Origin: Thiomonas delicata
GTDB taxonomy: Bacteria > Pseudomonadota > Gammaproteobacteria > Burkholderiales > Burkholderiaceae_C
DNA: 64,000 nucleotides
Assembly: GCF_900088825.1 (NCBI RefSeq)
Contig: NZ_LT592171.1
Location: 978,425 to 1,042,424, forward strand
Direction of reading: 5' to 3'
Shown: positions 18,313-27,178 of the stretch, one piece after another
Numbering within the stretch: position 1 is the stretch's first letter
Layout: every line of letters starts with the position of its first letter
Position numbers and translations under genes: made by a program
The notes under the pieces: model-generated
Databases searched by the model: none
Told to the model about the DNA's origin: nothing
Seen by the model: only the letters and a program-made list of their open reading frames with translations

Positions 18313-20131
18313 TGCGGTGGAGGGCTCAGCCCTGGTGTTCGAAGCCGCGCACAAGCATTTCCTGCAGGGAAAGCGGCAGGTCGAGGCGCTGAAGGGCCTG
18401 AGCGCGAGAATTGCCGCCGGGCGGGTGACTGGACTGCTGGGCCCGGATGGCGCCGGCAAGACCACCTTGATGCGCCTGGCTGCCGGCCTGCTGTTGCCGG
18501 ATGCGGGGCAGGTGAGGGTGCTGGGCCGGGACACGCGCCATGACGCCGCGGCCATTCAGCAAGACATCGGCTATATGCCGCAGCGCTTCGGTCTGTACGA
18601 AGACCTCACGGTGCAGGAGAACCTGAACCTGTACGCCGACCTTCAGGGACTGGATGCGCAACGACGCGTCGCACGGTTCGACGAATTGTTGCGCCTGACC
18701 GCCCTGGGGCCGTTCGGCAAGCGCCGCGCCGGTGCGCTTTCGGGCGGGATGAAGCAGAAGTTGGGGCTGGCCTGTGCCTTGCTGCGCGCCCCGCGCCTGC
18801 TGCTGCTCGACGAGCCGACGGTCGGTGTCGACCCCATCTCGCGGCGGGAGCTGTGGAGCATCATTAAAGATCTGCGTGCCCGGGAGGTGACCGTGCTGGT
18901 CAGCACGGCTTACCTGGACGAGGCCGAACTGTGCGACGACATCCTGTTGCTGAACGAGGGAACCCTGCTGGCGCAGCAGCACCCGCAGGCCTTCGAGGCG
19001 CCTCTGGCAGGGCACTGCTATACCGTTCGCCACGGCGCGTTGCGCAGGCGTCCGCTTCAGGCGATTCTGCAGGCGCGCCCAGGCGTGCTCGATGCGAGGG
19101 TGCAAGCCGAAGGCGTGCGGGTTGTCGTGCAGGGCCCTGCGGCCTTGCCGCGGGACGATGAGGACTGGCAGCCCGCGCGCCCGCGGTTCGAGGACGCCTT
19201 CGTCAGTCTGCTGCGCCAGACGCATGCGGGCGCTGCGACCAAGGATGACATGGAGCCGGTGGCCCGGACCCGGATCGCATCGGACGGTGCGCGCGGTGCT
19301 TCCGGGCAGGGTGGATGGGTTTCGCGCGACCCAACGCATCTTGCCGCGCAAGGTCCGGCTCCGGGGGCGCAGACGGTGATCGAGGTGCATGAACTGCGCC
19401 GGCTGTTCGGCAGCTTCGAGGCGGTCAAATCGATCAGCTTCAGCGTGAAACGCGGCGAGGTGTTCGGCCTGCTCGGCGCGAATGGCGCCGGCAAGAGCAC
19501 CGTGTTCCGCATGTTGTGCGGCCTGCTGCCGGCGAGCTCGGGAACCCTGCGCGTGGCCGGTGTGGATCTGCGCGATGCCCCGGCCGCGGCACGCGCGCGC
19601 ATCGGTTATGTATCGCAGAAATTCGCGCTCTACGGCAATCTCAGCGTGGCGCAGAACCTGCGTTTTTTCGCATCGGCCTACGGCCTGCGCGGACGCCGGC
19701 GCGCGCTGCGCCTGGACTGGGCACAGCGCGAGTTCGAACTGGATGCGTACGCCGACGCCAACGCTGCCGACCTGCCGCTGGGCTACAAGCAGCGCCTGGC
19801 GCTGGCCTGCGCGCTGCTGCACGAGCCTTCCATCCTCTTCCTGGACGAGCCGACCTCGGGCGTCGATCCGCTGGCGCGGCGCGAGTTCTGGCAGCGCATC
19901 AATCTGCTGGCCGAGTCCGGCGTGACGGTGATGATCACCACCCACTTCATGGAGGAGGCGGAGTACTGCGACCATCTGGTGCTGATGTCGCTCGGCGATA
20001 TCCTGGCCTTCGGCTCGCCGCAGGACATCCGCGCCCGGGCGCGCTCCGACGCGCAACCGGCACCGAGCATGGACGATGCCTTCGTGGCCCTGGTGCAGTC
20101 GCACGAGGCGCAGATCCGGAGGGCGGCATGA
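18296..20131 (+). CDS. ABC exporter double ATPase (YbhF-like fusion)
   Basis: One polypeptide of 611 residues with two nucleotide-binding domains. Domain 1 has Walker A GPDGAGKT (49-56), signature LSGGM and Walker B LLLDEPTVGVDP. A linker of about 50 residues (about 315-360) precedes domain 2, which has Walker A GANGAGKS (about 394-401) and Walker B LFLDEPTSGVDP. The signature of domain 2 is degenerate, LPLGYKQRLALA (about 492), without the SGG core. The first exporter system encodes the same two halves as separate genes (1935 and 2876), with a degenerate second signature too. Its start overlaps the adaptor gene. Confidence 0.92.
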   Translation: MSAPDDAVEGSALVFEAAHKHFLQGKRQVEALKGLSARIAAGRVTGLLGPDGAGKTTLMRLAAGLLLPDAGQVRVLGRDTRHDAAAIQQDIGYMPQRFGLYEDLTVQENLNLYADLQGLDAQRRVARFDELLRLTALGPFGKRRAGALSGGMKQKLGLACALLRAPRLLLLDEPTVGVDPISRRELWSIIKDLRAREVTVLVSTAYLDEAELCDDILLLNEGTLLAQQHPQAFEAPLAGHCYTVRHGALRRRPLQAILQARPGVLDARVQAEGVRVVVQGPAALPRDDEDWQPARPRFEDAFVSLLRQTHAGAATKDDMEPVARTRIASDGARGASGQGGWVSRDPTHLAAQGPAPGAQTVIEVHELRRLFGSFEAVKSISFSVKRGEVFGLLGANGAGKSTVFRMLCGLLPASSGTLRVAGVDLRDAPAAARARIGYVSQKFALYGNLSVAQNLRFFASAYGLRGRRRALRLDWAQREFELDAYADANAADLPLGYKQRLALACALLHEPSILFLDEPTSGVDPLARREFWQRINLLAESGVTVMITTHFMEEAEYCDHLVLMSLGDILAFGSPQDIRARARSDAQPAPSMDDAFVALVQSHEAQIRRAA

Positions 20132-20141
20132 GGCACGCGGC

Positions 20142-21257
20142 ATGAAGGCCATGCGCCTGCGCGGCCTGGTGCGCAAGGAGTTCCTGCAGATCGTGCGCGA
20201 CCCGTCTGCCATCGCCATCGCCTTCATCATGCCGGTGGTGCTGTTGCTGCTGTTCGGCTACGGGGTTTCTCTGGATGCACACCACGTGCCGCTTGCCGTG
20301 GTGGTCGACCAGCCTTCGGCACAGACCGGCGACTTCGTCGGCGGGCTGGAACAGTCGCCGTATTTCGCGCCGCGGCGCTACCCCGACATCGGGGCCGCGC
20401 GCCGCGCCCTGGTCGAACGCCAGGTCTCGGGCATCGTCTGGCTGCGCGGGAATTTCGCACGCAAGCTGTTGTCCGGCGACACGGCGCCCATCGCGGTCTG
20501 GGTGGACGGCGTGGATGCCAACAACGCGCGCATCGTGCAGGGCTATCTGCAGGGCATGTGGCAGACCTGGCTGCAGTTGCAGGCCGATCGCATCGGCCGC
20601 AAGCTCACCCTGCCGGTGCAGGTCGAGGCGCGCATCTGGTTCAACCCGGCGCTGCGCAGCCGGGACTTCCTGGTGCCGGGGCTGGTGGCGGTGATCATGA
20701 CCCTGATCGGCGCGCTGCTCACCGCGCTGGTGGTGGCGCGCGAATGGGAGCGCGGCACCATGGAGGCCCTGATGGCCAGTCCGGTGACCATGAGCGAGAT
20801 CCTGCTCGGCAAGCTCGTGCCCTACTTCATCATGGGCATGGGCGGCATGCTGCTGTCGGTGGCCATGGCGGTGTGGCTGTTCGGCGTGCCGCTGCACGGT
20901 AGCCTGTGGCTGCTGGTGCTGTGTCCGGCCCTGTTTCTGCTGGTGGCGCTCGGCATGGGCCTGCTGATCTCCACGCTGGCGAAAAACCAGTTCGTCGTCG
21001 CGCAGGTCGCGGTGATCGTCACCTTCCTGCCCGCCTTCCTGCTGTCCGGCTTCATTTTCGACATCAACTCCATGCCCGCCGTGATCCAGGGGCTCACCCA
21101 TGTCGTCGCCGCGCGCTACTACGTGGCCATCCTGCAGACGGTGTTTCTGGCCGGGGATGTGTGGCCGGTCGTGCTCGGCAACAGCCTGGCCCTGACGGGA
21201 ATGGCGGTGCTGTTTCTTGGCCTGGCCTGGCGCAGGTCGCGCAAGAGGCTGGATTGA
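20142..21257 (+). CDS. ABC-2 type exporter permease (YbhS-like)
   Basis: Inner-membrane permease of 371 residues. The ATG at 20142 is the first in-frame start near the family N-terminus (RLRGLVRKEFLQIVRDPS); the ATG at 20128 that overlaps the ATPase stop is in another frame. One N-terminal helix (AIAFIMPVVLLLLFGYGVSL), a periplasmic domain, then five helices with the motif REWERGTMEALMASPV. Paralogue of the permease at 3829. Confidence 0.9.
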   Translation: MKAMRLRGLVRKEFLQIVRDPSAIAIAFIMPVVLLLLFGYGVSLDAHHVPLAVVVDQPSAQTGDFVGGLEQSPYFAPRRYPDIGAARRALVERQVSGIVWLRGNFARKLLSGDTAPIAVWVDGVDANNARIVQGYLQGMWQTWLQLQADRIGRKLTLPVQVEARIWFNPALRSRDFLVPGLVAVIMTLIGALLTALVVAREWERGTMEALMASPVTMSEILLGKLVPYFIMGMGGMLLSVAMAVWLFGVPLHGSLWLLVLCPALFLLVALGMGLLISTLAKNQFVVAQVAVIVTFLPAFLLSGFIFDINSMPAVIQGLTHVVAARYYVAILQTVFLAGDVWPVVLGNSLALTGMAVLFLGLAWRRSRKRLD

Positions 21258-21259
21258 CC

Positions 21260-22369
21260 ATGTGGGCCCGTATCGTCGCGCTCGTGATCAAGGAGTTTCT
21301 CGCGCTGCTGCGCGACAAGGCCAGCCGTTTCGTGCTGATCGGCCCGCCGGTGATCCAGCTCCTGGTGTTCAGCTATGCCGCCAGCTTCGACCTCAACCAT
21401 GTTCCCTACGCGGTGTACAACGAGGACGCCGGCTACGCCTCGCGCGAATTGCTGGCGCGCTTCAGCGGGGCGGGAACCTTCACGCAGGTGGCCACGGTAC
21501 GCGACGAGGCGCAGATCGCCACGCTGATCGACGACAAGTCGGCGCTCATGGTGCTGCATATCGGGCCCCATTTCACGCGCGACCTGCTGACCCACCGCTC
21601 CGCCGGCCCGCAGGTCATCCTCGACGGCCGCGATTCGAACACGGCCTCGCTCGTGCTCAACGACGTCAACGGCATCCTGCTGGATTTCAACCAGGAGTGG
21701 GCCGCGGCGCACGGGTGGTCGCGGCAGCCGGCGCGGCTCGACATCCGCGCCTGGTTCAATCCCAACCTGCTGTCGCGCTGGTTCATCGTGCCGGGCATCG
21801 TGGCCCTGATCACCCTGGTGGTGACCCTGCTGGTCACGGGGCTTTCGGTGGCGCGGGAGCGCGAAATGGGCACCTTCGACCAACTGTTGGTCACGCCCAT
21901 GCGCCCGGCCGAAATCCTGCTCGGCAAAGCCATTCCGGGCTTCATCGTGGGCGGCGCGGAGGGCGCGTTCATCGCGCTGGTGGCGGTGGCGTGGTTCCAT
22001 ATTCCCTTCGTCGGCAGCGTGCTGGCGCTGGCCCTGGGCATGTTCTTTTTCCTGCTGGCGGCCATCGGCGTCGGGCTCATGATTTCCTCGCTGGCCGTGA
22101 CCCAGCAGCAGGGCCTGCTCGGCGTGTTCCTGTTCATGGTGCCGGCCATCATCCTGTCCGGCTTCGCCACGCCCATTGCCAACATGCCCGCGGCGGTGCA
22201 GTTTCTCACCCTCATCAATCCGATGCGCTATCTGCTCGTCATCGTGCGCGGGGTGTTTCTGGAAGGCAGCGGCGTGCACGATCTGCTGCCGCAGTTCTGG
22301 CCGCTGGCGCTCATCGGCCTGGCCAGCATGACGGCCGCGGCGTGGCTGTTCCGGCACCGCATGCAGTAA
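21260..22369 (+). CDS. ABC-2 type exporter permease (YbhR-like)
   Basis: Second permease of the exporter, 369 residues, starting two bases after the previous stop. N-terminal helix (FVLIGPPVIQLLVFSYAASF), periplasmic domain, five C-terminal helices and the motif REREMGTFDQLLVTPM. Together with 17278, 18296 and 20142 it forms a YbhGFSR-like operon; E. coli YbhFSR has been linked to drug and Na+/Li+ efflux, but the substrate here is unknown. Confidence 0.9.
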   Translation: MWARIVALVIKEFLALLRDKASRFVLIGPPVIQLLVFSYAASFDLNHVPYAVYNEDAGYASRELLARFSGAGTFTQVATVRDEAQIATLIDDKSALMVLHIGPHFTRDLLTHRSAGPQVILDGRDSNTASLVLNDVNGILLDFNQEWAAAHGWSRQPARLDIRAWFNPNLLSRWFIVPGIVALITLVVTLLVTGLSVAREREMGTFDQLLVTPMRPAEILLGKAIPGFIVGGAEGAFIALVAVAWFHIPFVGSVLALALGMFFFLLAAIGVGLMISSLAVTQQQGLLGVFLFMVPAIILSGFATPIANMPAAVQFLTLINPMRYLLVIVRGVFLEGSGVHDLLPQFWPLALIGLASMTAAAWLFRHRMQ

Positions 22370-22388
22370 ACCCGCCCAGGCGTTGTCC

Positions 22389-23513
22389 TCAGGCCTGCTG
22401 GGCAATGATCCAGGCGGCGATGACCGGCCAGACTTGCTTCAGCGTGCGCGCGCCCATGAACAGGCCGACATGCCCGCCCGGAACCATGCGCTTTTCGATC
22501 CGCGACTTGGGGGTGCCGAAGAGATGCTCGGCGGCGAACACCTGTTCGCTGCTGGTGATGTCGTCGCGCTCGCCGGCCAGGAGAAAGAGCGGGCAGGTGA
22601 TGGCTTTCAAGTCGAGCCTGCGGCCGAGCGCCACGTACTCGCCTCTGGACAGCAGGTTGCGCTTGAACAGCCGGTCGATGACCTGCAGATACCAGCGCCC
22701 AGGAAGGTCGAGCGGGTTCTCGTACCAGCGCTCGAAGGCCTCGGTCTTGGACAGCCAGGCCGGATCGTCGATGTGCTCGTACAAATCGATGTGTTCCTGC
22801 ACGTAGTGCTGCTCCGGGTGCATGTTCTTCCAGCCGGCGAGCATGAACTTGCCCAGCATGAGACCGTTGCCGGCGGCGACCAGATCCTCGTAGAAGAGCA
22901 TCGGGCTTTCCTTCACCATCTTCACCAGCGGACCGCGCCCGGCATGGGTGTCGATGGGCGATCCCGCCAGCACCAGGCTGGCGACCTTGTGGGGAAAGCG
23001 CGCCGCCAGCATGGCCGCCATCCAGCCGCCCTGGCATAGGCCGACGAGATGCACGCGCCCGCCGAGGTCGTCGATGCAGGCGAGCAACTCGGCGAGGTAT
23101 TGATCGACCTCGAGATCCTTCATGTCCGGCGTGGCCGAATGCCAGTCGGTCAGGTGCAGGTTCGCCACTCCGCCCGCACGCAGGGTCTGCATCAGGCTCT
23201 GGCCTTCGTGGTAGTCGGCGATCATGGATGTGTGCCCCGCATAGGGGGCATCGACCAGGGTCGGAAGGCCCGGAGCGCCCGGAGCCGAGTAATCGCACAG
23301 GTTCAGGGTGCGAAGAGCCAGGCGCACGCTGTGCGCCGTTGCAAGCCGGGGTTTGAGGCCGCCATGCAGGCGCGCTTCTTCGTCGAGGAACTTGACATTG
23401 CGCGCGGCGAGCTCGAGGCCCTGTTCGGCGAGGTCGGCGGCGAGCTGCACCGGCCAGAAAAAGGCCGAATTGATATTGACTTTGGAGGTCTCGTGACTTT
23501 GCGTGGTGGACAT
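22389..23513 (-). CDS. PHA synthase/depolymerase-like alpha/beta hydrolase with Cys nucleophile
   Basis: 374-residue alpha/beta hydrolase. The nucleophile elbow is GLCQGG (Cys160), a Cys-type box as in PHA synthases (GxCxGG) rather than the Ser of ordinary lipases. The likely acid is in GERDDITSSEQ (near 310) and the base is His in PGGHVGLFMG (near 345). It is shorter than PhaC (about 560-620) and lacks the PhaC N-terminal domain. The start at 23513 (MSTTQSHET) is two bases after the P-type ATPase stop. It is the last gene of the phaC operon. It could be an intracellular PHA depolymerase or thioesterase; the distinction is not settled by sequence. Confidence 0.75.
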   Translation of the reverse strand: MSTTQSHETSKVNINSAFFWPVQLAADLAEQGLELAARNVKFLDEEARLHGGLKPRLATAHSVRLALRTLNLCDYSAPGAPGLPTLVDAPYAGHTSMIADYHEGQSLMQTLRAGGVANLHLTDWHSATPDMKDLEVDQYLAELLACIDDLGGRVHLVGLCQGGWMAAMLAARFPHKVASLVLAGSPIDTHAGRGPLVKMVKESPMLFYEDLVAAGNGLMLGKFMLAGWKNMHPEQHYVQEHIDLYEHIDDPAWLSKTEAFERWYENPLDLPGRWYLQVIDRLFKRNLLSRGEYVALGRRLDLKAITCPLFLLAGERDDITSSEQVFAAEHLFGTPKSRIEKRMVPGGHVGLFMGARTLKQVWPVIAAWIIAQQA

Positions 23514-23515
23514 GA

Positions 23516-25873
23516 CTAGACGATGGCGAAGCGCCGGAATGCAAGGTGCTTGGTTGCGTCGAGCGCCAGGGCAAACACGGCGCACGAGGCGAGCAGGCCG
23601 GCGACGAGCGCCGGCGGCACCGGCGCCATGAGCCAGCCCAGCGTGGCGAGAAGGCTTACCAGCGTGACGTCTCCCGCGCTGGCCAGGGCCATCCATCGGC
23701 CCGGCGCGAACGACCACAGCCTCCCGTCGGTGCGCAGCACGTAGATGCTGGCCTGGTTGGTGAAGACCAGGAGCAGGAACACCACGGTCTGCATCTGCTG
23801 CGCGCCCAGGTCCTGCGTGCCGCGTATCCACCAGTAGGCCGAGAAGGAGAACAGCAGCGACAGGGCGCCGAGCACCGCCGCGGCGCCGACTAGGCGCCGC
23901 ACCGCCCAGCGCTGGGGTTTGGGCGCGGGGCGCACGCGGTCGGTGGCGATGCTCATGGTGACGAAATCATTGGCGAACAGCAGCAGCACGATCAGCATCG
24001 GCGAGATCACGAATCCGCCGGTGAGCCACAGGCCCAGCGTCAGGAACACGGTGATCTCGAAGGTCTTGAGGGTCTTGTTGAGGGTGTAAGTGAGCATGCG
24101 CCGATGCACCTCGCGCCCGGCCCGCACCACCGTCAGCACGCCGCCCAGGCCCGGGTCGGTCAGCACCACGCCGGCGGCGGCCTTGGCGACGTCGGTGGCG
24201 CTGGCCACGGCGATGCCCAGTTCGGCCTGACGCAGCGCCGGCGCGTCGTTGACGCCGTCGCCGGTCATGCCGGTGACGTGGCCGGCCTGCTGCAGCGCAC
24301 GCACGATGGCGTGCTTGTCCTCGGGCAGCACGCGCGCATAGAGGTCGCAATCCTCGGGGTTTTGCGCCGCGGCGCCCTGCGCCACGCAGACGCGCGTGCC
24401 CAGGCCCAGCCTGGCGCCGATCGCGCGCGCGGTCTCCTGCGCGTCGCCGGTGGCCATGCACACCCGCACGCCGAGTTGCGTGAGCTGGGCGATCAGGGCG
24501 GCGGCGTCGGGACGCGGCGGGTCGGACAGGCCCACCACGCCCAGCAGTTGCAGGGCGTCCGCAGGGCCGGCGGCCACTGCCAGCACGCGCGCGCCGTCGG
24601 CGGCGAGCCGGCGTTCGGCCGCGTCCAGCGCGGCCTGCTGCGCGGCATCGAGCCGGCACAGCGGGCCGATCACGGTGGACGCCCCCTTGACCGCGTGCCA
24701 CGCCTGCTCGTTCACAGTGTAGACGCCCTCGCTGCGGCGGGTGGACGGATCGAAGGGATGGAAGGCCTGCCGTTGCGGCGCGTCGGCCAGCAGCCCGCGC
24801 TCGCGCGCCGGGCCGAGAATGGCGAGGTCGAGCGGATCCTGTGTGGCGTCGTCGCTGGCCAGGCTTGCTGCGCGCAGCACGGCGTTTTCGTCGCTGCCCG
24901 CAGCGAGGGCGATCGCCCCGGCCAGCGTCAGCGCGTTCTGCGTCAGCGTGCCGGTCTTGTCCGAGACCAGCGTGTCCATCGACGCGGCTTCTTCCACCGC
25001 CGGCAGGCGCGTGACCAGCACGCCCCGGTGAGCGAGTTGGAGGCTGCTGACGGCGGTGGCCAGCGTGTAGGTGGCCGGCAGCGCCACCGGCACCGAGGCC
25101 ACCAGCAGCATCAGCGCGAACACGGCGGTATCCGGCAGCGCCAGGTGGTGCAGCAGGGCATAGGCCAGCACCAGCACGACCAGCGCCGCATCGAAGATCA
25201 CCAGCCGCTCGACGATGGCGAAGATGGTGCGCTGCATGTGGCTGGGCGCGTTGGACGTGCGCACGAGTTCGGCGGTGCGGCCGAAGAAAGTGCGCGCGCC
25301 GGTGGCGGTCACCTCGCCGCCGGCCTCGCCCTGGCGCACGATGGCGCCGGTATAGGCCGGCTTGCCCGGGCCGGCATCGACCGGCAGCGATTCGCCGGTG
25401 AGCGCGGCCTGGTCCAGCGCCACCGCGCCGTCGAACAGCAGCAGGTCGGCCGGCACCAGGTCACCGGCGCGCACGTGCACGATGTCGCCCGGCACCACCT
25501 GCTCGGCTGGAATCGGCTGCCACCGGCCGTCGCGCAGCACCCGCGCGGTCACGTGCAGCTGCTTGCGCAGCAGGGCCAGCGCATCCTTGGCGCGCTGCTC
25601 CTGCACGAAGGCCACCACCGCGTTGAACACCAGCAGCGCGGCGATCACCAGCGCCTCCAGCCGGCGGCCGAGCAGGAGCTGCAGCACGATCACCGCTTCC
25701 AGCATCCACGGCACCGGGGCCCAGAACTTGGCCGCGAGCAGTTTCCAAGCCGGGGTCGGCTTGTCCGCGATGGCGTTGGCGCCGAACCGCGCCAGGCGGC
25801 GCTGCGCCTCGGCCGCGCTCAACCCCAGCTTGCGGTCGGTGGGCGGCAAATCAGGGGCGGCGGTGTCTTGCAT
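23516..25873 (-). CDS. Plasma-membrane-type proton P-type ATPase
   Basis: P-type ATPase of about 785 residues, class IIIA (H+ export) by length, absence of N-terminal metal-binding domains and overall layout. Motifs: TGES (about 159-162), the TM4 motif VPVALPATYTL, phosphorylation site DKTGT (D305), KGAST, and TGDGVNDAPALRQAELGIAV. About ten membrane segments. I prefer the ATG at 25873; a TTG six codons upstream (25891) overlaps the preceding stop and is the alternative. Within this operon it would export protons at ATP cost when respiration is limited, or, if reversible, help hold membrane potential; the direction in vivo is inferred from family knowledge. Confidence 0.88.
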   Translation of the reverse strand: MQDTAAPDLPPTDRKLGLSAAEAQRRLARFGANAIADKPTPAWKLLAAKFWAPVPWMLEAVIVLQLLLGRRLEALVIAALLVFNAVVAFVQEQRAKDALALLRKQLHVTARVLRDGRWQPIPAEQVVPGDIVHVRAGDLVPADLLLFDGAVALDQAALTGESLPVDAGPGKPAYTGAIVRQGEAGGEVTATGARTFFGRTAELVRTSNAPSHMQRTIFAIVERLVIFDAALVVLVLAYALLHHLALPDTAVFALMLLVASVPVALPATYTLATAVSSLQLAHRGVLVTRLPAVEEAASMDTLVSDKTGTLTQNALTLAGAIALAAGSDENAVLRAASLASDDATQDPLDLAILGPARERGLLADAPQRQAFHPFDPSTRRSEGVYTVNEQAWHAVKGASTVIGPLCRLDAAQQAALDAAERRLAADGARVLAVAAGPADALQLLGVVGLSDPPRPDAAALIAQLTQLGVRVCMATGDAQETARAIGARLGLGTRVCVAQGAAAQNPEDCDLYARVLPEDKHAIVRALQQAGHVTGMTGDGVNDAPALRQAELGIAVASATDVAKAAAGVVLTDPGLGGVLTVVRAGREVHRRMLTYTLNKTLKTFEITVFLTLGLWLTGGFVISPMLIVLLLFANDFVTMSIATDRVRPAPKPQRWAVRRLVGAAAVLGALSLLFSFSAYWWIRGTQDLGAQQMQTVVFLLLVFTNQASIYVLRTDGRLWSFAPGRWMALASAGDVTLVSLLATLGWLMAPVPPALVAGLLASCAVFALALDATKHLAFRRFAIV

Positions 25874-25883
25874 GGCGAGGGAC

Positions 25884-27173
25884 TCAGCCAAGGCGCAGCG
25901 CCCAGAGCAGCGAGAACACGAGGGTCAGAGCCAGCCAGGCCGCTGCGGGCCACATCGAACGCTGGCGCGAGAGGGCCAGTGCGTAGCCGGCCTTGAGCAG
26001 GTTGTTGCTGCCGCTGGCGATGAGCACGGCGCTGATGACGGCGGATTCGCCCACCTGGAAGTGGCCCGCGAGCAACGCCAGCACGAAGGGATCGATATCA
26101 CTGAAACCCACCAGGAAGCTCAAGACACGCAGGCCGGTGACGCCGAAGTGCTGGGTGACGAACATCGTGATCGCGGCGAAGGCCACGAACAGGCCGGCGA
26201 ACAGGAAAGCCACCGGCAGATCGAGCGGGTTGTGCGGACCGAGTTTGGTGTTGACGGCTTGCGGCGCATCGGCGCGCACGCGGCGCCACAGCCACCAGGC
26301 CATGGCCAGCGAGCCCGACAGCAGCAGGCCGAAGGGCAGCGCGAGCCGCACCGCCTCGGGCCAGTGGCCGAGCACGATGATGACAACCCAAAGCCTGACA
26401 TACATCATGGCGGTGGCCAGCACGGTGGCCGTCGGCGCCTGCGCGGCGATGCCTGGGTCCATGCGTGCCTGCCGCGCCAGCACCACGGTGGCGGCGGTGC
26501 TGGAATACACGCCGCCCAGAATTCCGGTGAGCAGGGTGCCGGCCTTGGGAAACAGATAAGTGTGCGCCAGATAGCCGAGGTAGGAGATGCCGGAGATCAC
26601 CACCACGGCCATCCAAACCTTGGCATAGGTGATGTCGAGCAGGCCGGGTATGGGGGTGTCGGGCAGCAGCGGCAGCACCAGCCCGGCGAGGATGAGGAAT
26701 TTCGCCAGGGTGACACCCTCGGACATCGGCAGCGCGTCGGACAGGCGGCGGATCAGCGGTTTTTCGGCCAGCATCAAGATGGCCACGATCAGCACTGCGG
26801 CAACCAGCCAGTCCGGCTGGGTGAGCACGAGAGGCCCCAGCGCATACGCCAGCAGTGCGATCAGCGCAGGCAACAGGGCGCCGCTGGTGTCGGTTCCCGC
26901 TTCGGCTCCCGCATGCGCACCGCGCGCAAGCCCCACGGCGAGCCAGGCGGCCAGCGCCAACAGTCCGGCCAGGTACAGTCCGCGCGGCGCCGAACCGTCC
27001 AGCAGCCAGAGCACGAAGCCTGCCGCGCCGATCAGGGTCAGGGTGCGCGTGGTGCCGAAGCCGATGCCCTCGCCCTGCGCGCGGCGGTAGCTGTGCAGTT
27101 CCAGCCCCAGCACGAAACTGAGCACGACGGTGGCGACGAACTGCAGCAGGGGTGCGGGAAGTGCGTTATGCAT
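25884..27173 (-). CDS. MgtC/SapB-type membrane protein with DUF4010 domain
   Basis: Inner-membrane protein of 429 residues with about 12 hydrophobic segments. The N-terminal part (about 8-140) resembles MgtC/SapB (FVLGLELHSYRRAQGEGIGFGTTRTLTLIGAAGFVLWLL has the G-x-E-R/GxRT pattern) and the C-terminal part (about 190-425) is DUF4010. The transport substrate of this family is unknown; Mg2+ or another cation is often suggested. It lies between ackA (five-base gap) and the P-type ATPase in the same operon, so a role in ion balance is plausible. Confidence 0.8.
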   Translation of the reverse strand: MHNALPAPLLQFVATVVLSFVLGLELHSYRRAQGEGIGFGTTRTLTLIGAAGFVLWLLDGSAPRGLYLAGLLALAAWLAVGLARGAHAGAEAGTDTSGALLPALIALLAYALGPLVLTQPDWLVAAVLIVAILMLAEKPLIRRLSDALPMSEGVTLAKFLILAGLVLPLLPDTPIPGLLDITYAKVWMAVVVISGISYLGYLAHTYLFPKAGTLLTGILGGVYSSTAATVVLARQARMDPGIAAQAPTATVLATAMMYVRLWVVIIVLGHWPEAVRLALPFGLLLSGSLAMAWWLWRRVRADAPQAVNTKLGPHNPLDLPVAFLFAGLFVAFAAITMFVTQHFGVTGLRVLSFLVGFSDIDPFVLALLAGHFQVGESAVISAVLIASGSNNLLKAGYALALSRQRSMWPAAAWLALTLVFSLLWALRLG

Positions 27174-27178
27174 GTTGT

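Noticed and set aside
23516-25891. TTG start of the P-type ATPase at 25891
   Set aside because: An ATG at 25873 is available just downstream; the TTG overlaps the preceding stop and adds only six residues. Not excluded, only less likely.
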